Assembly (NCBI RefSeq): GCF_002355415.1
Contig: NZ_AP014936.1
Location: 2,790,001 to 2,854,000 of the forward strand
Direction of reading: 5' to 3'
Length of the DNA: 64,000 bases
Origin: Sulfurifustis variabilis
Lineage (GTDB): Bacteria > Pseudomonadota > Gammaproteobacteria > Acidiferrobacterales > Sulfurifustaceae
Below the pieces are notes generated by a model. The model searched no databases. It was not told where the DNA came from and saw only the letters and a program-made list of their open reading frames with translations. Of this stretch, positions 51,389 to 60,583 are shown piece by piece; position 1 is the first letter of the stretch; each line of letters begins with the position of its first letter. Both the position numbers and the translations under genes were made by a program.

Positions 51389-52738
51389 TCACCCGCGATC
51401 CCGGTCGGCTGGCTTTCGGCGCGCGGACAACCACGTCAGCAGCGCGAGGCCGGCCCCCGCGGAGACGGCCGATGCGAGGAAGATGCCCAGTTTGGCGCTG
51501 TCGATCAGATCCTTGCTGAACGCCAGGTGGGCGATGAACAGCGCCATCGTGAAGCCGATCCCGGCGAGCAGACCGCCGCCCGCCAGCAAGCGCCAATCGA
51601 GATCCGGGGGGCGTATCGCGATGCCCGAACGCACCGCCAGCCAGCCGAACGCCAGCACCCCGACGGGTTTGCCGAGAACGAACCCGACGAACACGGCGAA
51701 GGTGATAGAGGCGTCGACGTCGCCCGAAGACAGCGGGAAGCCGGCGTTGGCGAACGCAAAGAGCGGCATGACGACGAAACCGACCCAGGGATGCAGACTG
51801 ATCTCCAGCCGCTCGACCGGAGACAGCGTTTCGCGCGCCGCGATCTCGGCCACCTGCAGTGTCCGCCGATCCTTCGTGTCGCCGCTTCCCTCGTCACCGG
51901 CTGGATGCGCCACCACTCCGCCCAGGATCGCATACAAGCGCTCGTCGCTGACCCATCGGCGGGCCGGCGTCATCAACCCGAGTATCACACCCGTGACCGT
52001 GGCGTGGATCCCCGATGAGTCGACGGCGAGCCAGATGACGCCGCCCGCCGCGAAGTAGACCGGAATGCTTCGGACGCCCGTCAGCGCCATGGCGCGCACG
52101 ACGGCGACGCCAAGCGCGCCCAGGGCGAGCGCGCCCCACGCGATGTGGCTGCTGTAACCGATGGCCACGACCAGAATGGCGCCGATGTCGTCGACGATCG
52201 CGAGCGAGAGCATGAACACGCGCAGGCTTTGGGGAACGCGCGATCCCAGGAGCGCGAGGCAGCCGATGACGAACGCGGTGTCGGTGGCCATGACGGTGCC
52301 CCAACCCGCCTCGCCCGGCTGGCCCCATTGCAGCATCAGATACAACGCCGCGGGCACGAACATGCCGCCCAGGGCAGCGGCAATCGACAGCGCCGCCATG
52401 CGCGGGTTGTTCAGCTCGCCCAGGACCAGCTCTCGCTTGAGCTCCAGGGCGACGACAAAGAAAAACAGCGTCATCAGCCCGTCGTTGATCCAGTCTCTCA
52501 GCGAACGGCCGAACTCCAACGGGCCGAACTGAAGACCTATCCGGGTTTCCCAGGCGTCCAGGAAAAGATGGCCCCACGGGGAGTTGGACAGAACCAGGGC
52601 AGCGACGGTGAACAACAGAAGAACGGCGCCGCCGGCCGCCTCGATGCGCAAGAACCATGCAAACGGTCGGGTCAGCCGGTCGACAAGCTCCTTCGGCAGT
52701 CGAGCGAGATCGGTTGTAGCCGGCCGATCTTCACTCAC
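51389..52738 (-). CDS. nhaA: Na+/H+ antiporter NhaA
   Basis: A 449-residue inner-membrane antiporter with about 12 hydrophobic helices. It exports Na+ in exchange for H+ for pH and sodium homeostasis. The ion-binding aspartates are adjacent in SLAIVDDIGAILVV. Other family marks are LKRELVLGELNN, and AALALLGSRVPQSLRVF-like stretches. It is longer than the E. coli form (388), with an N-terminal extension and a larger loop between the last helices. No nhaR-type regulator is adjacent. Confidence 0.94.
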   Translation of the reverse strand: MSEDRPATTDLARLPKELVDRLTRPFAWFLRIEAAGGAVLLLFTVAALVLSNSPWGHLFLDAWETRIGLQFGPLEFGRSLRDWINDGLMTLFFFVVALELKRELVLGELNNPRMAALSIAAALGGMFVPAALYLMLQWGQPGEAGWGTVMATDTAFVIGCLALLGSRVPQSLRVFMLSLAIVDDIGAILVVAIGYSSHIAWGALALGALGVAVVRAMALTGVRSIPVYFAAGGVIWLAVDSSGIHATVTGVILGLMTPARRWVSDERLYAILGGVVAHPAGDEGSGDTKDRRTLQVAEIAARETLSPVERLEISLHPWVGFVVMPLFAFANAGFPLSSGDVDASITFAVFVGFVLGKPVGVLAFGWLAVRSGIAIRPPDLDWRLLAGGGLLAGIGFTMALFIAHLAFSKDLIDSAKLGIFLASAVSAGAGLALLTWLSARRKPADRDRG

Positions 52739-52859
52739 AGCGACCGGCTCGAAGGCTTTCCAAGAGCCGTGTCTTCCGATAGGCGCGGACGCTCAGGTGC
52801 TGCCACCGTTAATGAGTATGCCGGATTGAAGGAAATCTACAGTGTTCACACAACGAGCG

Positions 52860-53363
52860 TCAGTAATGCAAGCGGATGGTCAGACCCAGGTCGCGCCCGT
52901 CGTACAGGAAGCTGGCGGCGGAGAACGAAGGCGCGCCGAACGACGCTTTTGCGTCGTTTGAAAAGCCGTAGCCTTCCTTCGGGACTCCCAGCCAGTTGGT
53001 GTCGAGCTCGCCGTTCATATTCTCATCATGAATGGCGGCTATCGCATACGATCCCGGCGGAATGTCTTCAAAGGTGCAGCGCGCTTGTTCGTTGCGAATC
53101 TTTATTACCATGACATTCGTTGCCGAGCGCAGAAACTCGGTGGGAAAACCATCGGGTGATTCGAAAAGCGCACACGCTACGGTTCCCGCACTGCTTCTTA
53201 TGCCCAAAACCTGCACGTGGATGCCTGGGCACAGGGACGGGGTAGAGGCAACCGCGGCAAGATTCCCAAGCAGTAATACGGCAAACCACGCTCCACAGCG
53301 AACCCTCGGTGGACCCCGATCCTCCGGACGCAGCGCCGACTTCCGAATGGTCGACTCGTTCAT
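52860..53363 (-). CDS. Exported DUF2141 protein
   Basis: A 167-residue exported protein of the DUF2141 family with a signal peptide (FAVLLLGNLAAVAS). The beta-sandwich-like domain has the conserved segments GIRSSAGTVACALFESPDGF, FEDIPPGSYAIAAIHDENMNG and GYGFSNDAKASFGAPSF. Members are periplasmic and sometimes membrane-associated; function is unknown. The ATG at 53363 is preceded by GGGAGC. It is divergent from the stress-type genes downstream. Confidence 0.87.
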   Translation of the reverse strand: MNESTIRKSALRPEDRGPPRVRCGAWFAVLLLGNLAAVASTPSLCPGIHVQVLGIRSSAGTVACALFESPDGFPTEFLRSATNVMVIKIRNEQARCTFEDIPPGSYAIAAIHDENMNGELDTNWLGVPKEGYGFSNDAKASFGAPSFSAASFLYDGRDLGLTIRLHY

Positions 53364-53649
53364 CGAGCTCCCGCGCAAGCTCGCATCTGCCGCAGAAAAA
53401 CCCGCACGCTCTCGAGCAGCCCGACCGTTCTGTCCAGTCTACCCGCTATTCGAACCGAACGAACTCGTTACACGCGCCGACCCTGGATGATACGGACAAG
53501 ACGCACGACCGATGGAGAATCGTAAGTCTTACACGGGTGCAAAGCTATGTGCGTCACCGTACAGATCAAGGGTGCCGCCGCGCGCATACTGTGTGGCCAG
53601 TTTCAGATCATGGGTTATCCCGCATGAAGTCCGTCGTCCGGAGGCAGTC

Positions 53650-53823
53650 ATAAACACGCATCAGCTCAAAGGTCGAATCAGCCAAGCCAGCGGCAAGGTC
53701 AAGGAGATCACCGGCAGGCTTTTCGGCAAGAAGGCGCTGGAGGAGAAAGGACGGGCCGAGAAAACCGGCGGACGAATCCAGGCCGGGTATGGCGACGTCA
53801 AGGATGACATCAAGAGACACTGA
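53650..53823 (+). CDS. CsbD-family stress protein, ATA start
   Basis: A 57-residue CsbD-like protein (QLKGRISQASGKVKEITGRL, then ALEEKGRAEKTGGRIQAGYGD), a hydrophilic general-stress family. The family starts with a Met two residues before TH-QLKGR, and in the DNA that codon is ATA. GGAGG (53640-53644) lies exactly 5 bases before it. This is either a rare ATA start or a mutated ATG, which would reduce expression. A longer frame from an ATG at 53512 gives an unrelated N-terminus and is unlikely. Confidence 0.78.
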   Translation: MNTHQLKGRISQASGKVKEITGRLFGKKALEEKGRAEKTGGRIQAGYGDVKDDIKRH

Positions 53824-53930
53824 CCCCGCCGGCAATCCGCGATGAACCGCAAACGAGTTCAGTTTCGGAATTTCTTCGGTAGCGGCGCGGAAAGCCCGCG
53901 CGCGCAGTCGTGGTGACAGGAGACACAAAC

Positions 53931-54368
53931 ATGACCGACCAGGATCGAGACACCAAAGTGGCAGAGCGAGCGACAGACAACGATGTGCGTGGACCCGATA
54001 TGCGTCACGGGCCTGGACCGGAACTGATGGGCGCCAGCACGCTCATCGGCGACCATGTCCGCAACAAACAGGATGAAGAACTGGGCGACATCAAGGAAAT
54101 CATGCTGGACACGCGTACCGGCGAGGTCAGTTACGCGGTGCTGTCTTTCGGCGGCTTCCTCGGCATGGGGGACAAGCTCTTCGCCGTGCCGTGGGAAGCA
54201 TTGACGCTGGATACGGAGCACAAAGGCTTCCTGCTCGACGTTGACAGGGCACGGCTCAAGGACGCCCCCGGATTCGACAAGAGCAAGTGGCCCGACATGT
54301 CGGACCCCTCGTGGGTAAAGAGAGTCCGCAGCTACTACGGAAGCGGCACGAGCTCGGACCGCGCCTGA
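53931..54368 (+). CDS. PRC-barrel domain protein
   Basis: A 145-residue soluble protein with a PRC-barrel domain at about residues 40-115 (GASTLIGDHVRNKQDEELGDI, MLDTRTGEVSYAVLSFGGFL). Long charged tails lie on both sides. The PRC-barrel is a small beta-barrel seen in photosystem and stress proteins. ACAGGAGA precedes the ATG at 53931. It follows CsbD by 107 bp and probably belongs to the same stress-type set. Confidence 0.87.
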   Translation: MTDQDRDTKVAERATDNDVRGPDMRHGPGPELMGASTLIGDHVRNKQDEELGDIKEIMLDTRTGEVSYAVLSFGGFLGMGDKLFAVPWEALTLDTEHKGFLLDVDRARLKDAPGFDKSKWPDMSDPSWVKRVRSYYGSGTSSDRA

Positions 54369-54504
54369 ACACTCGTTCTCCCTCGTCGATGGGCTTCTTT
54401 CAGGGTGCTCATCGTCGGGCCATTGGGAACTCCACACCGCGCATTTCACCCGATCGCACGATGTATCATGCTCAAGAGCGGAAAAGGGAAATAAAGGAGT
54501 CGTC

Positions 54505-55140
54505 ATGGACAGACAAACAAGTTGGGTCGGCGTCATCGTCGTGGTTGCCGTTTCGGTGGCCGGCTGCGCGAGTACGCCGGTCGAGCGCAAAGAAGCGTCC
54601 CTGGTCGACCTGCACGACTCGATGGTGGCGATTCGGGGACAGATCGACAAGACGCTGGCGTCGCTCAATGGGCTGACGAGTGCTTCGCCGGACCGCCTCC
54701 CCGCGACCTACCAGCAGTTCGCCAAGGACACCGACAAGATCGCGGAACAGGCAGCGACGGTGGACGAGGAATCGCGGCAGCTGCAGACCCGAAGCGCCGA
54801 ATGGCTCGCGGGTTGGCGGAAGTCGCAGGCGGAGGTGCAGGACCCGGAGCTCAAGGCCTTGAGCGAGAGACGGCACGCCCAGGCCTTGGAGCGCATCCAG
54901 AACATCGACCGATCACTTGCGGAGGCGCGCGAGGCGTTCGCGCCCTTCGTTGCGAACCTGCAGGATGTCAAGCAGGTCGTCGGCAACGATCTCACGCCGA
55001 ACGGCGTCGCGGCCGTCTCAGGCACGGCGGTCGTGCAGAATGCGAATCAAGCCGGCGGCGCCGCCGCACGCGCGCTGGATGCGACGATCGCCGACCTTGA
55101 GGTGTTGACGCAGACGCTGACGCCGGTCTCCAGTCGCTGA
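54505..55140 (+). CDS. DUF2959 lipoprotein
   Basis: A 211-residue helical lipoprotein. The N-terminal lipobox is VAGCAS (residues about 18-23), so it is likely anchored in the outer membrane or inner membrane. The body is a long coiled coil (DLHDSMVAIRGQIDKTLASL through DRSLAEAREAFAPFVANLQD) typical of DUF2959. The short GTTGG-type leader before the ATG is unremarkable. It lies in the stress-type region between the PRC-barrel and Crp/Fnr genes and converges with the latter. Confidence 0.87.
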   Translation: MDRQTSWVGVIVVVAVSVAGCASTPVERKEASLVDLHDSMVAIRGQIDKTLASLNGLTSASPDRLPATYQQFAKDTDKIAEQAATVDEESRQLQTRSAEWLAGWRKSQAEVQDPELKALSERRHAQALERIQNIDRSLAEAREAFAPFVANLQDVKQVVGNDLTPNGVAAVSGTAVVQNANQAGGAAARALDATIADLEVLTQTLTPVSSR

Positions 55141-55162
55141 CGGAAACGCCGGCCGTAATGCG

Positions 55163-55197
55163 GTCGGAGTGGCGCATATGGAAGCCGTTACTCCGAC
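55163..55197. terminator. Possible bidirectional terminator or hairpin
   Basis: GTCGGAGT (55163-55170) and ACTCCGAC (55190-55197) are perfect complements with a 19-bp loop, spanning the gap between the convergent DUF2959 and Crp/Fnr genes and overlapping the end of the latter. No clear T-run is present on either side. Confidence 0.3.
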
Positions 55198-55931
55198 TCT
55201 TTGGTCTGGTGCTTGTAGTTTTCAAATCCGCCGAGCAACCGATCGGATTCCTTCTTGACCACCGCGTAGCACTCGCACACGCGCGCCTCCAGCCCGGGCC
55301 GATCGGTCACCACGATGTGGCCGCGGCTGTAGCGAATCAGTCCTGCTTCCTGCAGTTTGCCGGCCGCGTGCGTGACGCCTTCGCGGCGCACGCCGAGCAT
55401 GTTGGCGATGAGCTCCTGCGTCATGGTCAGCTCGTTCGAGGGCAGCCGGTCGAGGCTCAGCAGCAGCCAGCGGCAAAGTTGCTGCTCCACCGAGTGGTGG
55501 CGATTGCACACGGCGGTCTGCGCCATCTGGGTGATCAGCGCCTGGGTGTAGCGCAGGAGCAGATGCTGCAACTCCCCGCCGCGAGCGAATTCCTTTCTCA
55601 AGACATCGGCCTTCATCCGGTACGCCTGACCGGCGCTCTGCACCACTGCCCGGCTCGGCGTGCTCTCTCCGCCCATGAACAGCGAAATGCCGACCGCCCC
55701 TTCATTGCCCACCACCGCAATTTCCGCGGACGCCCCGTTCTGCATCACGTACAGCAACGACACGATGCCATCCGTCAGAAAGTAAACGTGCTGCAGCTCC
55801 GTGCCGGATTCGTAGAGCACGCCGCCCAGCGGCAGTGGCACCAGCTCCAGCTGCGGGAACAGGCGCCTGCGATCTCCGGGCGGCAGAGCGCCCAGGACGT
55901 GATTTCGATCGGGGTTGTTCGAGTCAGACAT
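55188..55931 (-). CDS. Crp/Fnr-family regulator (no Fe-S cysteines)
   Basis: A 247-residue cyclic-nucleotide-binding-type regulator. A cNMP-binding beta-roll (residues about 15-130, LPLGGVLYESGTELQHVYFL) is joined to a winged helix-turn-helix (TMTQELIANMLGVRREGVTHA). It lacks the N-terminal Cys cluster of Fnr and has RREGVT in place of the Fnr-type ESR recognition helix. Binding to TTGAT boxes is therefore unlikely. The ligand is unknown. ATG at 55931 has a GGGGAT site. It is close in sequence to the second such regulator at 57546 and is divergent from the GGDEF gene. Confidence 0.9.
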   Translation of the reverse strand: MSDSNNPDRNHVLGALPPGDRRRLFPQLELVPLPLGGVLYESGTELQHVYFLTDGIVSLLYVMQNGASAEIAVVGNEGAVGISLFMGGESTPSRAVVQSAGQAYRMKADVLRKEFARGGELQHLLLRYTQALITQMAQTAVCNRHHSVEQQLCRWLLLSLDRLPSNELTMTQELIANMLGVRREGVTHAAGKLQEAGLIRYSRGHIVVTDRPGLEARVCECYAVVKKESDRLLGGFENYKHQTKESE

Positions 55932-56100
55932 TAGGGGTAATCCCCAACAAGTGCCTCGAGGGTAGCGTCGATGGATGCATCGCGGGGTCAAGCGTATCAG
56001 AAACGGAACCGCGAAAAGAACGGTCTTTATGCATACTCGCGGGCCGCTCTACTGGTTAACCCTCGGACAGCGCCGCAATCGCGCCCGATTTATCAGAGGC

Positions 56101-56119
56101 GCGCTATGTGCGATAGCGC
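56101..56119. promoter_or_regulatory. Inverted repeat in divergent promoter region
   Basis: GCGCTAT and ATAGCGC (7 bp each) flank a 5-base spacer. The site lies between the divergent Crp/Fnr-like and GGDEF genes, about 80 bp before the GGDEF start. It may be an operator for the adjacent regulator; the rest of the 267-bp gap shows no gene. Confidence 0.4.
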
Positions 56120-56198
56120 ACGGACCGAGCGCAACGCCGCCGCTTATCCTGCCCGCCGTATTGGCACGTGCACTCTAATAATCCCGCCGGAGGAAGCC

Positions 56199-56924
56199 AT
56201 GGCGCTACGGTCCGCAACCAGCACCCGTGAAGCAACAGCGACAGAAACCCAAACCACGCCTTCATCGCTCGACACCCCACAGCCAGTCCACGCGCCGGCC
56301 CGCACGGAACGTGCGCTCAGAGCGATGGAAGAACAGCTCCGGACGGCGCAACAACAGATTGTCTGGCTGAGTGAAGGCAATGCCAGTCTGCGGTGCGAGC
56401 TCGCCCTGCTAGCCGACCGGGAGGCTCGGTCCCATCACGATGCCTATCACGACGAGCTCACCTGCCTGCCGAACCGCCGGTTATTGCTGGACCGTCTCAA
56501 CCAGGCGATCGCCCAGGCCGTGCGCCAGCGCAAGCTGGTCGTGCTGTTGCTGATCGATCTCGATGGATTCAAGGCGGTCAATGACAAACTCGGCCACGCA
56601 GCGGGAGACAAACTGTTGCAGACGGTCGCAGAGCGACTGGTCGCATGCATCCGCAGCGCCGACACCGCCTGCCGCTACGGCGGGGATGAATTCGTCGTGA
56701 TGTTGCCGGAGATCGACGGCGCGGAGTGCTGTGCCAGCGTGGAGCGGAAAATCCGCACGCGCCTGGCCGCGCCCTATTTCGTGGACGGGGTCGAGGTGAC
56801 GATGACCGTCAGCATCGGCACCGCCGTGTTTCCGGTTGACGCGCCAAATCGCTCGGAACTGTTGAAGCAGGCCGACGTCGCGATGTACCGCGCCAAAACG
56901 GGCGACCATGCGCCGACGCGATAA
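56199..56924 (+). CDS. Cytosolic GGDEF diguanylate cyclase
   Basis: A 241-residue soluble protein with a disordered N-terminus, a short coiled coil (residues about 45-65) and one GGDEF domain. The active motif GGDEF is preceded by RSAD five residues upstream, an intact I-site. Metal and substrate residues are present in LLLIDLDGFKAVNDKLGHAAG. GGAGGAAG lies before the ATG. It stands between two related Crp/Fnr-type genes, which may control it. No sensory domain is apparent beyond the N-terminal tail. Confidence 0.9.
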   Translation: MALRSATSTREATATETQTTPSSLDTPQPVHAPARTERALRAMEEQLRTAQQQIVWLSEGNASLRCELALLADREARSHHDAYHDELTCLPNRRLLLDRLNQAIAQAVRQRKLVVLLLIDLDGFKAVNDKLGHAAGDKLLQTVAERLVACIRSADTACRYGGDEFVVMLPEIDGAECCASVERKIRTRLAAPYFVDGVEVTMTVSIGTAVFPVDAPNRSELLKQADVAMYRAKTGDHAPTR

Positions 56925-57020
56925 GTGAGACGTTCTCCGTTGGCAGGTCGCCAAACAAGAATGCGCGAAAACGGAATCGCGCCTCGTCCTTCTGATCTCA
57001 TCGCGTAACGACGCGGTTCG

Positions 57021-57275
57021 CTACTTGCGTCTTGGCCGAGCCACGGGCGACACCGGCTGGCCCATGTAGCGCAAGGATTCATCCTGTCTGCGTTCGTCTC
57101 GCGAGTCGTCCTCATCCTCCTCCGTGCCATCTTTACCATCGCCATCCCGATCGATCGGTGGGGGAGTGCTCTGTTCTTTCCGCGGCGGAGAAGTCGGGGT
57201 AACGACGTCCAAGAGTCGGAGCGACAACCCGGCGACTGACATCGGTGGCTTTCGGTCGTATTCGGGTTGGTCCAT
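57021..57275 (-). CDS. Small charged protein, unknown function
   Basis: An 84-residue hydrophilic protein with a proline/acidic middle (DRDGDGKDGTEEDEDDSRDE) and a basic end. No signal peptide, membrane segment or known domain is visible, and it is probably disordered. GGGAG sits about 8 bases before the ATG. It lies in the stress-type region, divergent from the second Crp/Fnr-like gene. It may not be a real gene. Confidence 0.45.
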   Translation of the reverse strand: MDQPEYDRKPPMSVAGLSLRLLDVVTPTSPPRKEQSTPPPIDRDGDGKDGTEEDEDDSRDERRQDESLRYMGQPVSPVARPRRK

Positions 57276-57545
57276 ATGTGCTACTCCCGTCACTGCACGC
57301 GGATAAGCGGCGGTCGCGCATGAAGCGCCGTGCGCCGGGATGAGCGATGCCCGTGACGTTACGCCGAAGGCGGCCGCGGCTCTGTACGGTCGCGCACAGA
57401 GAGAGCATAAAAATTCCCCGGCTCCCCGGACGAGGGTGGCATGCGGGTGTATAGTGTGTCGACCAAGCAGACTTGAACTCGACATCGGGATCGGCCTCGC
57501 CCTCCCTCCTTGTGCCGTCTTGGTAAAGCAGGCGAAGGAGATCCC

Positions 57546-58253
57546 ATGTCATCCCTGAAGCGTGCCCCTCCCGCGAATCGTCTGATCGCCGCCCTCCCAC
57601 GCGCTGACCGTCAGCGAGTACTGACGAAGTGCAAAGCCGTCGAACTGACGTATGCCGAGGTGCTGTGCGAGCCGGGCCAGCGCATCGAACACGTTTACTT
57701 TCCCACCAGCGGCCTGATTTCCCTGCTGACCCCGGTCGATCGTCCTCCCGGCGTGGAAGTGGGCATGGTCGGGCGCGAGGGGGTCGCCGGGATGCCGCTG
57801 TTCCTGGGCGTGAACATATCGTCGGTGCGCGCGCTGGTCCAGGGTTCGGGCAGCGCATTGCGCATGACCGCCGCGTCGTTTCGAGGTCAGACCGCCCGCA
57901 GCTCGGGCTTGCGACGGGAGCTGAACCGTTATCTTTACAGCTTCATCGTGCAAGTGTCGCAGACCGCCGCCTGTAACAGCCGCCATCAGCTCGGGCCGCG
58001 TCTCGCGCGCTGGCTCTTGATGACGCATGACCGCGCGCAGTCGGATCGGTTTTACCTGACGCAGGAGTTCCTCGCACAGATGCTGAGCGTACAACGGGCC
58101 GGCGTCACCAGGGCAGCGAGCCTGCTGCAGAAAAAGAAACTGATCAGCTACAAGCGTGGCCACATCACGGTGCTCGATCGCCGCGGTCTCGAACGCGCAG
58201 CCTGCGCGTGCTATCGCGCGGTCAACAAAATCTGCGGCAAGCTCCCGCATTGA
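57546..58253 (+). CDS. Crp/Fnr-family regulator (no Fe-S cysteines)
   Basis: A 235-residue regulator with a cNMP-binding beta-roll (residues about 20-130, EVLCEPGQRIEHVYFPTSGL) and a winged helix-turn-helix (LTQEFLAQMLSVQRAGVTRAA). The RRAGVT-like recognition helix and missing N-terminal cysteines mark it as a non-Fnr Crp/Fnr protein. It resembles the protein at 55188 in layout. GAAGGAGATCCC precedes the ATG. The region upstream (57276-57545) holds no other gene. Confidence 0.9.
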   Translation: MSSLKRAPPANRLIAALPRADRQRVLTKCKAVELTYAEVLCEPGQRIEHVYFPTSGLISLLTPVDRPPGVEVGMVGREGVAGMPLFLGVNISSVRALVQGSGSALRMTAASFRGQTARSSGLRRELNRYLYSFIVQVSQTAACNSRHQLGPRLARWLLMTHDRAQSDRFYLTQEFLAQMLSVQRAGVTRAASLLQKKKLISYKRGHITVLDRRGLERAACACYRAVNKICGKLPH

Positions 58254-58292
58254 CCCTCTGACGTACGAACACCGCGTTTCGGCAGTCGCGGC

Positions 58293-59858
58293 TCACGAGC
58301 TGCAGGACAGCATCGAGCAGCCCGCCCGGTTCCGCGCCCAGTCGGGCCGGCGCTGCGCGAAGCGTTCCCGCCCCGGCTGTTCGTCGTACGGCCGGCGCAG
58401 CAGATCCAGCAGCTCGTGGATGCCGGCGTAGTCGCCCGCCTCTGCCCGGTCGATCGCCTGCTGGGCGAGGTAGTTGCGCAGCACGTAACGGGGGTTGGCG
58501 GCGTGCAGGCGCGCGCACCGCTCGGCGTGAGGCGTCCCGTCCTCGCGCGCCCGGGCGACATAGCGCGACAACCACTCGTTGAAGGGGCCTACGGCCGCCT
58601 CTCGTTTCCGTTCGTCGTAGAACGCCTCCGCGAACGGCGCGAGCGAGGGCGCGGCGAGATCGAGGTCCGCGAGCCCCCGGAAGAAGAGCGTCATGTCGAC
58701 CTCGGCGGAATGGAGCAGCGCGTAGAGCGCGTGCATGAGCTCGAGGTCGTCGTCGCGGCACGCGATCAGTCCCAGCTTGCGCGCGACGTTGTCGCGGTCG
58801 GCCGCGGTGTACGTCGTCACGAAGCGCTCGAGCCCCGACTCCAGCGCTTCGGTGTCGCCGAAGGCCGGCACCAGCGCGTTCGCGAGCTGCGCGACGTTCC
58901 AGTAGGCGATCTGCGGCTGGTTGCCGAAGCGGTAGCGGCGGCCCTGGGCGTCGGTGGTGTTCGGCGTCCAGTCGAGATCGAAGTCGTCGATCCAGCCGTA
59001 CGGACCGTAGTCGATGGTGAGGCCGAGGATCGACATGTTGTCCGTGTTCATCACGCCGTGCACGAAGCCGACGCGCATCCACGCCGCCACCGTCCGCGCG
59101 GTGCGCTCGCACACCTGGCCGAACCACTCCGCGCGCACCTCCGGGCTCCCGGGGTCGCCGCCGAGCTCCGGAAAATCCCGCCGGATCGTGAAGTCGATGA
59201 GCTCGTTCAGCAGCGCGACGTCCCCGCGCGACGACGGGAGCTGGAAGCTGCCGAAGCGGATGAACGACGGGGCGACGCGGCAGACGACGGCCCCGGGCTC
59301 GGGCACCGGATTGCCGTCGTAGAACATGTCGCGAACGACCTGCTCACCGGTCGTCACCAGGCTCAGCGCCCGCGTGGTCGGCACGCCGAGGTGGTGCATG
59401 GCCTCGCTGCACAGGAACTCGCGGATCGAGGAGCGCAGCACCGCGCGGCCGTCCGCCATGCGCGCGTACGGCGTCGGACCCGCACCCTTCAGTTGCAGTT
59501 CCCAGCGCTCGCCCGCCGCGCCGAGCACCTCGCCCAGCGTGATGGCCCGCCCGTCGCCGAGCTGTCCCGCCCAGACGCCGAACTGGTGGCCGCCGTAGTT
59601 CGCCGCGTACGGCTCCATTCCGTCCAGCAGCGCGTTGCCGCCGAACACCTGCGCGAACTCCGGCGAAGCGAGGTACGCGGCATCCAGCCCGAGCGCGTCG
59701 GCCATCTCCCGGGAGTACGCGACCAGCCGCGGGGCGGCCACCGGCGTCGGGTGGACCCGGGAGTACAGCGCGCGGTGCACCTGCCGCCGCTGCGTACCGG
59801 TTTCGGGATCGCCGGGCAGGTCGCGCACGAAGGCGTTGTCGAAGCGAAGGGTCGGCAT
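58293..59858 (-). CDS. selO: Protein adenylyltransferase SelO
   Basis: A 521-residue pseudokinase-fold enzyme that AMPylates proteins (YdiU/SelO family). Clear family segments are [54 protein letters not shown] and [20 protein letters not shown]. The C-terminal end is MLSCSS, where selenoprotein members carry Sec; here the codon is Cys, so no SECIS is needed. The role in redox stress is known for E. coli and yeast homologues. The ribosome-binding site is weak. Confidence 0.93.
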   Translation of the reverse strand: MPTLRFDNAFVRDLPGDPETGTQRRQVHRALYSRVHPTPVAAPRLVAYSREMADALGLDAAYLASPEFAQVFGGNALLDGMEPYAANYGGHQFGVWAGQLGDGRAITLGEVLGAAGERWELQLKGAGPTPYARMADGRAVLRSSIREFLCSEAMHHLGVPTTRALSLVTTGEQVVRDMFYDGNPVPEPGAVVCRVAPSFIRFGSFQLPSSRGDVALLNELIDFTIRRDFPELGGDPGSPEVRAEWFGQVCERTARTVAAWMRVGFVHGVMNTDNMSILGLTIDYGPYGWIDDFDLDWTPNTTDAQGRRYRFGNQPQIAYWNVAQLANALVPAFGDTEALESGLERFVTTYTAADRDNVARKLGLIACRDDDLELMHALYALLHSAEVDMTLFFRGLADLDLAAPSLAPFAEAFYDERKREAAVGPFNEWLSRYVARAREDGTPHAERCARLHAANPRYVLRNYLAQQAIDRAEAGDYAGIHELLDLLRRPYDEQPGRERFAQRRPDWARNRAGCSMLSCSS

Positions 59859-60004
59859 GGGAAAAGGAATCCGGCAAGCATGGCTCGAAGGACCGGTCAT
59901 TCAACCTCATCGCCTGGAGCGCGCGCAACCGCCTTCGCCCCGCATGCGGGCGAGCGCCATCTATATATATCCGCCGGCGCCGCGGTTTTGGTACGCTTTC
60001 GCCG

Positions 60005-60583
60005 ATGCCGGCCCCTCGGGTCCATTCGTTCGCGCTGACGCCTCATCCGGCAACGCCAAGCCGGGCGGTGCGCGCCGTCGGGGGCCGCGTGTCCCCGGTA
60101 CCGGGTGGCATGCTCGTGACGTATGTCCTCGAAGGGGACCTCGATCGGGTGCGCGTACCCGAGACGAAGGCGCCAGGCTTCGCCGACGACCTCTGGCGCC
60201 ACACCTGCTGCGAAGCCTTCGTCGCCGTTCGCGGCGAACCCGGTTACTGCGAGTTCAACTTTTCGCCTTCGGGCGAGTGGGCGGTCTACCGGTTCAAAAG
60301 GCCCCGGGAACGACAGGACCTCGATGCCGGCTGCGATCGCGAGGCGCTCGATCCGCACGTCACCGTCTGCCGAAGCGGAGACAGGCTCGAGCTCGACGCG
60401 GTGATGCGACTCGACCGCCTGTCGCCGGGCTGCCTCGGCGCACACGTCAGGCTCGGGCTCTCCGCCGTCGTCGAGGATCGCGACGGCGCGCTCTCCTACT
60501 GGGCGCTCCGCCATCCGCTCGACGCGCCCGATTTCCATCACCCCGAGGCATTCGCCCTGGAGCTCGATGAAGTTCGGGATTGA
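60005..60583 (+). CDS. DOMON-like domain protein
   Basis: A 192-residue protein resembling the DOMON-like beta-sandwich family. Characteristic segments are VTYVLEGDLDRVRVPET, RHTCCEAFVAVRGEPGYCEFNFSP and the C-terminal YWALRHPLDAPDFHHPEAF. It may bind a sugar, heme or lipid head group. Its end overlaps the start of the NamZ-type gene by 17 bp, so the two should be cotranslated. The start is ATG at 60005; no signal peptide is evident. Confidence 0.72.
   Translation: MPAPRVHSFALTPHPATPSRAVRAVGGRVSPVPGGMLVTYVLEGDLDRVRVPETKAPGFADDLWRHTCCEAFVAVRGEPGYCEFNFSPSGEWAVYRFKRPRERQDLDAGCDREALDPHVTVCRSGDRLELDAVMRLDRLSPGCLGAHVRLGLSAVVEDRDGALSYWALRHPLDAPDFHHPEAFALELDEVRD

Noticed and set aside
53512-53823. 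Longer CsbD frame starting with ATG at 53512
   Set aside because: The added 46 residues bear no relation to the family, and the ribosome-binding site sits directly before the ATA at 53650.
56161-56178. TTGGCACG-like sequence as a sigma-54 promoter before the GGDEF gene
   Set aside because: The -24 half is perfect but the -12 half reads CTCT where TTGC is required, so the invariant GC is absent.
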